Below are positions 22,126-29,658 of a stretch of DNA of 64,000 nucleotides, in pieces. The stretch lies in the NCBI RefSeq assembly GCF_024612015.1, contig NZ_CP102512.1:4650001-4714000 (forward strand). The letters run 5' to 3'. The DNA comes from Streptomyces sp. CA-210063. Its GTDB lineage: Bacteria; Actinomycetota; Actinomycetes; Streptomycetales; Streptomycetaceae. Position 1 is the stretch's first letter. The number at the start of each line of letters is the position of its first letter. The notes under the pieces were generated by a model. It did no database searches. It worked only from the letters and a program-made list of their open reading frames with translations, and had not been told where the DNA came from. The position numbers were made by a program, and so were the translations under genes.

Positions 22126-23601
22126 ATGGCTGACGACGAAAAGAACCCCGCCCGCCAGATCATCACCGACTACGCGCAATCCCACTTCCGGTACTTCCGC
22201 ACCCCGGACGGGACCGTGTACGCGCAGAAGAACGGCCAGCCCATCGCCCGCCCGATCCGCTCCCAGGGCACCACTGGCAGCCACCGCCAGGAACTCATGG
22301 TCGGCCTCTACCGCGACGGACGCGGCGCGTTCAACGGCAGCGCGCTGAAAGAGGCGTTGGACCTGATCGAAGCACTCGCGCTGTCCGAGGACGTGCAGCC
22401 CGTGCACATCCGCGTCGCCCCCGGATTCGATGGGGCAACCTGGCTGGACCTGGGCCGCGACGACGGACAGTCCGTGCGCATCCACCCGACCGGCTGGGAC
22501 ATCCTCACCCCCGATCCGCAGGAAGTGTGCTGGCGGCGCACCCAGCTCACCGGGGAACTGCCGCTGCCCGTCAAGGACACGAACGGCAAGGGCATCGATC
22601 TGCTGATGCGGCTGTGCAACTTCGCCGGCGCGGAGAACGAGTGCCTGGCCATCGCGTGGCTGATCGGCTGCCTTGGGCCGTCCGTCCCGGTGCCCGCGCC
22701 GTTCCTCACCGGCCCCCAGGGCGCGGGGAAGTCGACCGGCGGCCGGATGCTGGTGCGGATCATTGAGGGCATGAGCGGGGACCTGCGCCGAGCCCCGAAG
22801 GACGAAGAGAACCTCATCGCGGCCGTGGCGGCGGGCTGGGTCACCGCCCTGGACAACCTCTCGCACATGTCGCCGGACCTGTCCGACGCGATGTGCTGCA
22901 TCGTCACCGGAGCCGAAAGCGTCAAGCGCGCCCTGTTCACTGACGGGGACGTGTTCCGCGTCGGCTACCGCCGGCCGCTGCTGCTGACCGGGATCGACGT
23001 CGGCGTCATCCGTCCCGACCTCGCCGAACGCCTGCTCCCGCTCCGCTTGGAGCGGCCCCGCGTGCGGCGGACCGAGGCCGAACTGTGGGCGGAGTACAAG
23101 GAAGTGCTGCCCGTCGTGCTCGGGTCCCTGCTCGACCTCACGGTCAAGGTCCGCGCGGCGCAGGCGGAGACCCCCACCGACCTGCGGATGGCGGACTTCG
23201 CCCACCTGTGCGCGCAGTTCGACGCGGCCACCGGGCTCGGGGCGCTGGCCGCGTACCGGGCCCGGCTGGACGACCTGAACGACGACGTGATCGAGGGCGA
23301 CCTGTTGGCACAGACCGTCCTCCGGCACGCTGAGACCATCGAGCTGGGTACGGCGCAGCGAATGACGTCCACGGAGTGGCTGTCCTGCCTCGGTCGCCTC
23401 TACAGCGGCGACGACTGCCGTCCGCTGCCCAAGGGGTGGCCGACCACGGGCAAGGTGCTCTCCGACCGTCTCAAGCGCCTTCAGCCCACGCTCGCCGCGC
23501 GGGGTGTGCTCATCGACTCCGGCCGCACCAGTCAGGGCCGGTACCTGGAAATGACCCGCCCCGCCACGGCGGCCCCGCACGAGCAGCAGCGGATGCTCTG
23601 A
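22126..23601 (+). CDS. P-loop ATPase/helicase-like replication protein
   Basis: This 491-residue protein starts at ATG 22126, two bases after the PrimPol stop. Walker A is FLTGPQGAGKSTGGRMLVRI at about 200, and the Walker B-like stretch is AAGWVTALDNLSHMSPDLSD. GYRRPLLLTGIDVGVIRPDL and AERLLPLRLERP follow as the sensor and arginine-finger region, much like phage or plasmid DnaB/P4-type helicase proteins. The last part has a winged-helix feel (LPKGWPTTGKVLSDRLKRLQ). With the PrimPol it should form the replication module of the excised element, acting at the iteron region 190 bp downstream. Confidence 0.8.
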   Translation: MADDEKNPARQIITDYAQSHFRYFRTPDGTVYAQKNGQPIARPIRSQGTTGSHRQELMVGLYRDGRGAFNGSALKEALDLIEALALSEDVQPVHIRVAPGFDGATWLDLGRDDGQSVRIHPTGWDILTPDPQEVCWRRTQLTGELPLPVKDTNGKGIDLLMRLCNFAGAENECLAIAWLIGCLGPSVPVPAPFLTGPQGAGKSTGGRMLVRIIEGMSGDLRRAPKDEENLIAAVAAGWVTALDNLSHMSPDLSDAMCCIVTGAESVKRALFTDGDVFRVGYRRPLLLTGIDVGVIRPDLAERLLPLRLERPRVRRTEAELWAEYKEVLPVVLGSLLDLTVKVRAAQAETPTDLRMADFAHLCAQFDAATGLGALAAYRARLDDLNDDVIEGDLLAQTVLRHAETIELGTAQRMTSTEWLSCLGRLYSGDDCRPLPKGWPTTGKVLSDRLKRLQPTLAARGVLIDSGRTSQGRYLEMTRPATAAPHEQQRML

Positions 23602-23627
23602 CCGCGCTCCCCACGCTCAGGCGGACA

Positions 23628-23676
23628 AGCAAGAAGAGCACCACCTCGGCCCCGCCCCCGGGGTGCTCTTCTTGCT
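23628..23676 (+). terminator. 15-bp stem terminator of the transfer/replication operon
   Basis: AGCAAGAAGAGCACC (23628-23642) pairs exactly with GGTGCTCTTCTTGCT (23662-23676) over a 19-nt loop. It starts 27 bp after the last gene of the long plus-strand operon. Confidence 0.75.
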
Positions 23677-23791
23677 GTTCGGGGCGCAGCCCCGCCCCAA
23701 GGACGTGCCGCGCAGCGGCTCCTTCTTCGCGCTCTGAGCGGCACCGCACTACGACAGACACCCCATTCTTTTGTCCTAAGAGGGAAGACGC

Positions 23792-24008
23792 TGCGTCATC
23801 TGCGTCACGCGAGCCGGAAAACGGCCCCTGACCTGCGACTACAGCCATGACGCAGACAGCCGCGCCTGCGTCATCCTGCGTCATCTGCGTCATGGGCCAC
23901 GTCACGGATGACGCAGCCCATGACGCATTCATGACGCAGGCATCACCCCCAGCGTCACCTAAAACCGCAGGTCAGAAGCCTGAATGACGCTGGCGACGCA
24001 ATGACGCA
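23792..24008. repeat. Iteron array TGCGTCAT: candidate replication origin
   Basis: TGCGTCAT or its complement occurs nine times: 23792, 23847, 23867, 23877, 23886, 23908, 23920, 23931 and 24001. There are also variants TGCGTCAC (23801) and ATGACGCT (23984). Close copies are 9-12 bp apart, about one helical turn, and the orientation switches in the middle. No gene is supported between 23602 and 24092. The place between replication genes and xis suits an origin of replication, with excisionase or repressor binding as an alternative. Confidence 0.65.
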
Positions 24009-24092
24009 GAAATCCACACCTCGGACAGGCGCGGGCAAGGTCCCCCGCGCAACTCCCTGAAGGCGAAGACGAATTGCCCAGGAGGCACCCGG

Positions 24093-24296
24093 ATGAGCAC
24101 CGCGATCGCCGCCCCCGTCGACCGACTCCTGTACAAGCCTGAGGAAGCCGCCGAGGCACTCGCCCTCGGACGGTCCACCGTCTACGAGCTGATGGCCGAA
24201 GGCGCCCTGAAATACATCAAGTTGGGCCGCACGCGCCGGATTCGGCGCGCTGACCTCGAAGCCTTCGTAGCCGCCCTCGCACTGCTGCCCAACTGA
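24093..24296 (+). CDS. Excisionase-like HTH protein of element 2
   Basis: This 67-residue protein reads RLLYKPEEAAEALALGRSTV, YELMAEGALKYIKLGRTRRI, RRADLEAFVAAL. This is the classic MerR-like (HTH_17) Xis fold with a wing. ATG 24093 has GGAGG about nine bases upstream. It lies 66 bp before the integrase gene in the same direction, the usual xis-int pair of AICEs. It should be needed to excise element 2 from the tRNA-Thr site. Confidence 0.88.
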   Translation: MSTAIAAPVDRLLYKPEEAAEALALGRSTVYELMAEGALKYIKLGRTRRIRRADLEAFVAALALLPN

Positions 24297-24310
24297 TCTG
24301 AGCACACCCT

Positions 24311-24343
24311 GAGGCGCCCCGAGCACTCCGCTCGGGGCGCCTC
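24311..24343 (+). terminator. Hairpin between xis and int of element 2
   Basis: GAGGCGCCCCGAGC (24311-24324) pairs exactly with GCTCGGGGCGCCTC (24330-24343) over a 5-nt loop. It lies just after the xis stop and 19 bp before the integrase start. It could set the xis to int expression ratio. Confidence 0.65.
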
Positions 24344-24361
24344 CCGCGTGGAGGAACACAC

Positions 24362-25759
24362 ATGAGCCCCCGGAAGTCGAACCTGGAATCGACCGTCTAC
24401 TTCGGCGATGACGGCTGGTGGCACGGCCGCGTGACCATGGGCGTCCTGCCCGACGGAAGCCCCGACCGCCGCCACCGTATGGCCCGCACCGAACCTGCCG
24501 TACGCCGCAAGGTCCGTGAGTTGGAGAACCTCAGGGACAAGGGACGCGCCCCGAAGGCCGGCCGCAAGCCGACCGTCGAACAGTGGATGACGACGTACCT
24601 GACCGACATCGCGAGCCTGAAGCTCAAGCCCCGCTCCCTGGACGACTACTGGTCCAAGACCCGCAACGACATCGTCCCCGGCATCGGGAAGCACCGCATC
24701 GACAAGCTCGCCCCCGAGCACCTTGAGCAGATGTACCGGACCATGCTCGACGCAGGTCACGCCCCGTCCCACATCGTCAAGGTGCACCGCATCCTGTCGC
24801 GGGCCCTGAAGATTGCCCACCGCCGCCGGATGATCGGCGAGAACGTCGCCACCCTGGTCGACCCGCCCTCGATCGACGAGACCGAGGCGAATCCGTTCAC
24901 CCAGGAAGAGGCCAAGGCATTCCTGGAAGCGGCGGCCAAGCGGCCCACGTTCATGCGGTGGATCGTCGGCGTCGGCATGGGGTTCCGGCAGGGTGAGACC
25001 CTGGGGCTGCGGTGGCCGTACGTCGACCTACAGGCCGAACTGTTCCACCCCAAGTGGCAGCTACAGCGCCTCACCTGGCGGCACGGTTGCCGCGACGCGC
25101 ACGCCTGCGGGGCCCGGCTGCACCGCTTCGAGCCCTGCCCGCCGAACTGCGCCACGCACAAGAACTACAAGCGCGGGTGCCCGAAGCCGTGCACCGCGAC
25201 GTGCGTCAAGCACGCGAGCATCTGCCCCGACCGCAAGGGCGGAGGACTCGCCTTCACCCGCCCGAAGACCAAGAAGAGCACGAACCCCGTACCGATCCCG
25301 CCCGCCTTCGTCCCCTATCTGATCGCGCACAAGGCGCAGCAGGACGAACTGCGGGAGGCGGCCGGCGAACTCTGGCAGGAGCACCACGCCGTGTTCACCC
25401 GACCCGATGGCCGCCCCATCGACCCCCGCGCCGACTGGGAGGAGTTCAAGGAACTGCTCGAAGAGGCGGGCATCACAGACCGCCGCCTCTACGACGGGAG
25501 CCGCCACACCGCCGGCACGATCCTGAACGAACTCGGGGTCGACATGCCCACGATCATGGAGATCCTGCGCCACACCCAGATCAGCCAGACCCGCCGCTAC
25601 GTCAAGGGCCGCTCACACCTCTCGAAGGACGCCATGCGCCGCATGGGCGACACGTTCCTGCCCGCCCCGGAACCTGCCCCTGCGCCCGCAACTGAGACTA
25701 GAACTGAGACTGGGGACCGCCGTGCGGCCCGCTCCCGCGCACGTCGCCGCATCCGATAA
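24362..25759 (+). CDS. Tyrosine integrase of element 2
   Basis: This is a 465-residue tyrosine recombinase. N-terminal beta domain TVYFGDDGWWHGRVTMG, core-binding domain at about 70-150 (PTVEQWMTTYLTDIASLKLK). The catalytic domain has GMGFRQGETLGLRW (Arg I), LYDGSRHTAGTILNEL (the HxxR region, with Ser in place of the first His), LRHTQISQTRRYV (His and Tyr). An insertion at about 245-300 is packed with Cys and His (WRHGCRDAHACGARLHRFEP, CPPNC, CPKPCTATC, SICPD), probably zinc binding. The tail TETRTETG is encoded by the 19-bp repeat. The gene ends 46 bp before the att core in tRNA-Thr, which it should use as its target. Confidence 0.93.
   Translation: MSPRKSNLESTVYFGDDGWWHGRVTMGVLPDGSPDRRHRMARTEPAVRRKVRELENLRDKGRAPKAGRKPTVEQWMTTYLTDIASLKLKPRSLDDYWSKTRNDIVPGIGKHRIDKLAPEHLEQMYRTMLDAGHAPSHIVKVHRILSRALKIAHRRRMIGENVATLVDPPSIDETEANPFTQEEAKAFLEAAAKRPTFMRWIVGVGMGFRQGETLGLRWPYVDLQAELFHPKWQLQRLTWRHGCRDAHACGARLHRFEPCPPNCATHKNYKRGCPKPCTATCVKHASICPDRKGGGLAFTRPKTKKSTNPVPIPPAFVPYLIAHKAQQDELREAAGELWQEHHAVFTRPDGRPIDPRADWEEFKELLEEAGITDRRLYDGSRHTAGTILNELGVDMPTIMEILRHTQISQTRRYVKGRSHLSKDAMRRMGDTFLPAPEPAPAPATETRTETGDRRAARSRARRRIR
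25694..25712 (+). repeat. 19-bp direct repeat near the right end of element 2
   Basis: This is the second exact copy of GAGACTAGAACTGAGACTG (first at 13059-13077). It lies inside the last codons of the integrase gene, 93 bp from the att core. A further CTGAGACT half-copy precedes it. It is a likely arm site for integrase. Confidence 0.6.
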
Positions 25760-25805
25760 AAGCAAAAGCCCCAGGTCACGGCGAGTGAGTCCTGAGGCTT
25801 CCACA

Positions 25806-25848
25806 GAGCCGCCTTCGGGATTCGAACCCGAGACCTACGCATTACGAG
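25806..25848. repeat. Attachment site of element 2 inside tRNA-Thr
   Basis: These 43 bp are identical to 12897-12939. They cover the tRNA discriminator, acceptor 3' strand, T arm and variable loop, up to the anticodon stem. Because the copy restores the tRNA 3' end, the tRNA stays functional after integration. Confidence 0.9.
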
Positions 25849-25880
25849 TGCGTTGCTCTGGCCATCTGAGCTAAGGCGGC
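25807..25880 (-). tRNA. tRNA-Thr (anticodon CGT)
   Basis: On the minus strand the gene reads GCCGCCTTAGCTCAGATGG at the 5' end, with anticodon stem ACGCA/TGCGT and loop CTCGTAA. The T arm is TCGGG-TTCGAAT-CCCGA and the 3' acceptor is AGGCGGC. The 7-bp acceptor stem is perfect and no CCA is encoded. The anticodon CGT assigns threonine. It is the insertion point of both elements to its left. Confidence 0.95.
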
Positions 25881-26002
25881 GCGCTGTCCGCACTATGGTG
25901 CGATCAGCAACGTCGGTAAGTCTACACAGTTTCCGGGGTGCTCCGAACCAGGGGTCGGGGCACCCCGGGGGCGGCCGGGGTGGTGGTCGGGGCGGCCGGT
26001 GA

Positions 26003-27598
26003 TCAGGACGGTGAGCAGCGCTTTCCGTCGGTCGGGGGTGTGCCGCGGAGGAGGTAGGTGTTGATCGTGGAGTCGACGCAGGTGCTGCCGCGGCCGTAGG
26101 CGGTGTGGCCGTCGCCGTCGTAGGTGAGGAGGCGGGCGGAGGAGAGCTGGGAGGCGAGGGCCTGGGCCCAGCGGTAGGGGGTGGCGGGGTCGCGGGTGGT
26201 GCCGACGACGACGATCGGGGCGGCGCCCTTCGCCTCGATACGGTGCGGTCCGCCCGTCGGCTTCACCGGCCAGTACGCGCAGTTCAGGGAGGCCCACGCG
26301 AGGGCCCGTCCGAAGACCGGGGAGGCCTTCTCGAACTCGGGCAGGGCCCGTTCGACCTCCTCGGGGGTGTCGTAGGCGGCCGGGAGGTCGAGGCAGTTCA
26401 CGGCGGCGTTGGCGTACATCAGGTTGGAGTAGCTGCCGTCGGCGTCGCGTTCGTAGTAGCGGTCAGAGAGGGCGAGCAGGCCGGCGCCGTCGTCCTTCTT
26501 GACCGCCGCGGTGAGCGCCTGGCGCAGCTGGGGCCAGGCCGCCTCGTCGTACATCGCCGCGATCACGCCCGTCGTGGCCAGGGACTCGCCGAGCTGCCGG
26601 CCGTCGGCGTCACCCGTCGGGATCGGCCGGGCGTCCAGCCGCTCGAAGAGCGCGCGCAGGTTCTCGCCGACCTGTGCGGGCGTGCGCCCCAGCACGCACT
26701 CCTTCCGGCGTACGCAGTCCTTCGCGAAGGCCTGGAAGGCCGTCTCGAAGCCCGCCGTCTGCTCCTGGTTGAGCCGGTTGGCGGGCAGCGACGGGTCGAG
26801 CGCGCCGTCGAGCACCAGGCGTCCGACGCGGTCGGGGAACAGCCCAGCGTACGTCGCGCCGAGGAACGTCCCGTACGAGGCGCCGACATACGTCAGCTTC
26901 TCGTCACCCAGCACGGCACGCAGGATGTCCATGTCCCGGGCCGCCTCGACCGTGGAAACATGCCGCAGCAGCTTCGGCGCCCGCGCCCCGCACCCCTCCG
27001 CGAACCGCTGGTACGCGGCGACCACCGCGGCCGTCTCCCCCGTGTCGTCCGGGGTGATGTCCGTCTGCGTGTACGTGTCCATCTGGCGGCCGGAGAGGCA
27101 TTCGACCGGCTCGCTGCCGGCCACGCCCCGCGGGTCGACGGCCACCATGTCGTACCGCGCCCGCACCTTGGCCGGGTAGCCGATGCCCGCGTACCCCTGC
27201 ACATAGCCGACCGCTGACCCGCCCGGCCCGCCCGGGTTGACCAGCAGCGAACCGAGCCGTGCGCCGGGACCGGTCGCCTTCTTCCGCGAGACCGCCAGCC
27301 TGACGTCGCCCTCGCCCGGCTTGGCATAGTCGAGGGGCGCCTTCATCGTGGCGCACTGGAAGCCGGGGACCTCGCAGTTGCGCCAGTTCAGCTTCTGTTC
27401 GTAGTACGGGGTCAGCGCCGACGGTGTCGCGCGGGGCAGCGCGCCGAGGGCGGGCCCCCCGTCCGCCCTCGTGGCCGCCGTACTGGAACCGCCGGAGGAG
27501 CAGGCCGATACGAGCAGCGCGGCGGCGGCGAGCAACACGCCGCCGGCCCGCAGGGACCGATTCGGCCGGAAAGACCGGAAAGTACGCCTGGTGTGCAT
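26003..27598 (-). CDS. Secreted S33-family tripeptidyl aminopeptidase (lipoprotein)
   Basis: This 531-residue alpha/beta hydrolase is of the Streptomyces SlpD/Tap type. ATG at 27596-27598 starts a basic N-terminus, a hydrophobic stretch and a lipobox (GVLLAAAALLVSACSSG), so it should be a lipoprotein outside the membrane. The serine nucleophile sits in VGASYGTFLGATYAGLFPDR, the acid in VVVGTTRDPATPYRWAQ, and the histidine in LTYDGDGHTAYGRGSTC. The oxyanion region is LLVNPGGPGGSAVGY. Cys residues in pairs suggest disulfides. It would remove tripeptides from exported proteins or feed on peptides. It is the first chromosomal gene after the tRNA-Thr insertion site. Confidence 0.9.
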   Translation of the reverse strand: MHTRRTFRSFRPNRSLRAGGVLLAAAALLVSACSSGGSSTAATRADGGPALGALPRATPSALTPYYEQKLNWRNCEVPGFQCATMKAPLDYAKPGEGDVRLAVSRKKATGPGARLGSLLVNPGGPGGSAVGYVQGYAGIGYPAKVRARYDMVAVDPRGVAGSEPVECLSGRQMDTYTQTDITPDDTGETAAVVAAYQRFAEGCGARAPKLLRHVSTVEAARDMDILRAVLGDEKLTYVGASYGTFLGATYAGLFPDRVGRLVLDGALDPSLPANRLNQEQTAGFETAFQAFAKDCVRRKECVLGRTPAQVGENLRALFERLDARPIPTGDADGRQLGESLATTGVIAAMYDEAAWPQLRQALTAAVKKDDGAGLLALSDRYYERDADGSYSNLMYANAAVNCLDLPAAYDTPEEVERALPEFEKASPVFGRALAWASLNCAYWPVKPTGGPHRIEAKGAAPIVVVGTTRDPATPYRWAQALASQLSSARLLTYDGDGHTAYGRGSTCVDSTINTYLLRGTPPTDGKRCSPS

Positions 27599-27724
27599 CT
27601 CGCGAGCGTAACCACCCGAAACCCGGTGATCACGAACGGCGACGAAAGCTCCTCGTACGAGTGACGCAGTCAATCGAACGCACCACCGCCCCCGACGACC
27701 GGAGGCCGTCCCACGTCACCGGGC

Positions 27725-27935
27725 CCGCACCACCCCACGAACGCGGTCGGCACGACCCCACGAACGCGGCCCGCACCACCCGACGTCACCCGGTCCGCAC
27801 CACCCGACGTCACCCGGCCCGCACCACCCCACGAACGCGGCCCGCACCACCCGACGTCACCCGGCCCGCTTGACCCCGCGTCACCCAGCCCGTAGGACCA
27901 CCCGTCGTCCGGCCCGCAAGACCACTCATCCCCCA
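27725..27935. repeat. Minisatellite of about nine 23-25-bp units
   Basis: Units of the type CCGCACCACCCGACGTCACC plus a short GGC-rich end repeat at 27725, 27748, 27771, 27795, 27819, 27842, 27866, 27889 and 27914. Inner units are nearly identical and outer ones drift. The array fills the gap between the divergent-side peptidase start and the holB stop. No gene is supported in 27599-27939. Confidence 0.7.
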
Positions 27936-27939
27936 CTCA

Positions 27940-29145
27940 TCACCCGGCCCGCAAAGCCATCGTCATCGCCTCCACGGCCAGCAACGGCGCCACGTTCCGG
28001 TCCAACGCCTCACGGCACGCCGCGATCGCGTCGATCCGCCGCAACGTCGACTCGGGCGTCCCGCCCCGCGCCATCCGCTCCACGGTGTCCTGGACCTCGA
28101 CGTTGGAGAGCGCGACCCGCGCCCCCAACTGCAGAGCGAGCACGTCCCGGTAGAAGCCGGTGAGCTCGGTCAGCGCGAGATCCAGACTGTCCCGCTGCGC
28201 CCGCGTACGCCGCCGCTTCTGCTTGTCCTCCAGGTCCTTCATCACGCCCGCCGTACCGCGCGGCATGCGCCCGCCCTGCACCGCGCCCATCGCCGCCTTC
28301 AGCTCCTCGGTCTCCTTGGTGTCGACCTCTTCGGCAAGCTGCTTCGACGCCTCCGACGCCGCGTCCACCAGCTCCTGCGCGGCCTTCAGACACCCGCCGA
28401 TGTCCTCGACCCGCAGGGGCAGCTTCAGCACAGCGGCCCGTCGCTGCCGCGCCCGCGGATCGGTCGCCAGCCGCCGGGCCTGCTCGATGTGTCCCTGAGT
28501 GGCCCGCGCCGCCAGGGCGGCAGCCTGCGGCTCGATGCCCTCCCGCCGTACGAGCATGTCCGCCACCGCGTCCACCGACGGTGTGAGCAGTCCGACATGG
28601 CGGCACCGCGAACGAATCGTCGGCAGCACATCCTCCAGCGACGGCGCGCACAGCATCCACACCGTCCGTGGAGCGGGCTCCTCCACCGCCTTCAGCACCG
28701 CGTTCGCCGACTTCTCGTTCAGCCGCTCGGCGTCCTCGACGAGGATGACCTGCCACCGCCCGGTCGCCGGCGACGTGTACGACTTCCGCACGGTGTCCCG
28801 CATGTCCTCGGCCAGGATCTGCGTGCCGACCGCCGCCACCGTGCTGACATCCGCATGCGTCCCCACCAACGCCGTATGACAACCGTCACAGAACCCGCAC
28901 CCCGGGCTCCCCCCGAGTGCCCGGTCCGGACTCACACACTGCAACGCCGCCGCGAACGCCCGCGCCGCCGTCGTCCGCCCCGATCCCGGGGGCCCCGTGA
29001 ACAACCACGCGTGCGTCATCTTCGACGCCTCCGGAGGCGCGGTCCTCGTCTCGGCCGCCGTGACGATCGCATCCGCGTCCCGAGCGGCCGCGTCGAGTTG
29101 TGCGCTCAGCCGCTCCTGCCCCACCAGGTCGTCCCACACGCCCAT
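27940..29145 (-). CDS. holB: DNA polymerase III subunit delta'
   Basis: This is the 401-residue clamp-loader ATPase relative. MGVWDDLVGQERLSAQLDAA starts at ATG 29143-29145. Walker A is WLFTGPPGSGRTTAARAFA. The four-cysteine zinc module is CVSPDRALGGSPGCGFCDGC. The region WQVILVEDAERLNEKSANAV with LKAVEEPAPRT is the Walker B/sensor part, and TIRSRCRHVGL is the SRC motif. The middle carries a charged helical insertion (EVDTKETEELKAAMGAVQGG). It loads the sliding clamp with the other subunits at the fork. I chose the internal ATG because the upstream in-frame residues do not look like protein. tmk follows upstream in the same direction, as in S. coelicolor. Confidence 0.93.
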   Translation of the reverse strand: MGVWDDLVGQERLSAQLDAAARDADAIVTAAETRTAPPEASKMTHAWLFTGPPGSGRTTAARAFAAALQCVSPDRALGGSPGCGFCDGCHTALVGTHADVSTVAAVGTQILAEDMRDTVRKSYTSPATGRWQVILVEDAERLNEKSANAVLKAVEEPAPRTVWMLCAPSLEDVLPTIRSRCRHVGLLTPSVDAVADMLVRREGIEPQAAALAARATQGHIEQARRLATDPRARQRRAAVLKLPLRVEDIGGCLKAAQELVDAASEASKQLAEEVDTKETEELKAAMGAVQGGRMPRGTAGVMKDLEDKQKRRRTRAQRDSLDLALTELTGFYRDVLALQLGARVALSNVEVQDTVERMARGGTPESTLRRIDAIAACREALDRNVAPLLAVEAMTMALRAG

Positions 29146-29658
29146 GACCCACCACCCTCCATTCCCACGCCACCTCTCCGGCCCCATTGTGCGCGACCCC
29201 ACTGACAGCCAACCCCCACAGGACCACCGCCCCGCCTCCGCCCACTCGAACTCAGCGCCGGTGCGGTGCTGGGTTGGGGGAGAGGGAGAGAAGGCGGAAC
29301 GGAGCCAAGGTGGGGGTGGAGAGCGCGGTGGACGTCACCGAAACGGCGGGACAGCCGCGAGACGACGGAAGGGACCGTGCCGGTGCGTCGCGCCCGTCGC
29401 ATACAGCGGCCCAGAGAACGCTCGTCACATCACCCCGGGCAGTAGGGCGCCAAGCGAGCGACGGGCGTGACGTACCGGCGCGGCCCCGACCCACCGACCA
29501 ACCGCACGCGAACCCCACCCCACCGCCTGAGGCACATCGCACGCGAACCCGGCCCACCCCCGGGGCACACCACACGCCAACCCGCCTCCACCCCGGAGGG
29601 CACATCGCACGCGAACCCGGCCCCCCCGGAGGGCACACCACACGCCAACCGCAGCGGC
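29146..29658. repeat. Gap between holB and tmk with 33-35-bp repeats
   Basis: GGCACAyC with a following CGCACGCGAACC or CACACGCCAACC recurs at 29531, 29564, 29599 and 29632, with a partial copy near 29502. The repeat stops 8 bp before the tmk stop codon. The other 300 bp of the gap show no gene I can support. A possible holB promoter lies there but no clear boxes stand out. Confidence 0.55.

Larger units (their letters stand above)
12940..25848. mobile_element. Integrated element 2: actinomycete integrative and conjugative element (AICE)
   Basis: About 12.9 kb lie between two identical 43-bp att copies. The layout is YdcF-like, GntR repressor, small transfer operon, TraB-type translocase, PrimPol and ATPase replication genes, iterons, xis, int, and tRNA-Thr. 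This is the known modular order of pSAM2-like AICEs with a PrimPol replication module. All key genes look intact, so the element may still be able to excise. Confidence 0.92.

Noticed and set aside
27725..27935. Repeat array considered as a CRISPR
   Set aside because: Units are contiguous and 23-25 bp long with no unique spacers, and no cas gene is near. It is a minisatellite.
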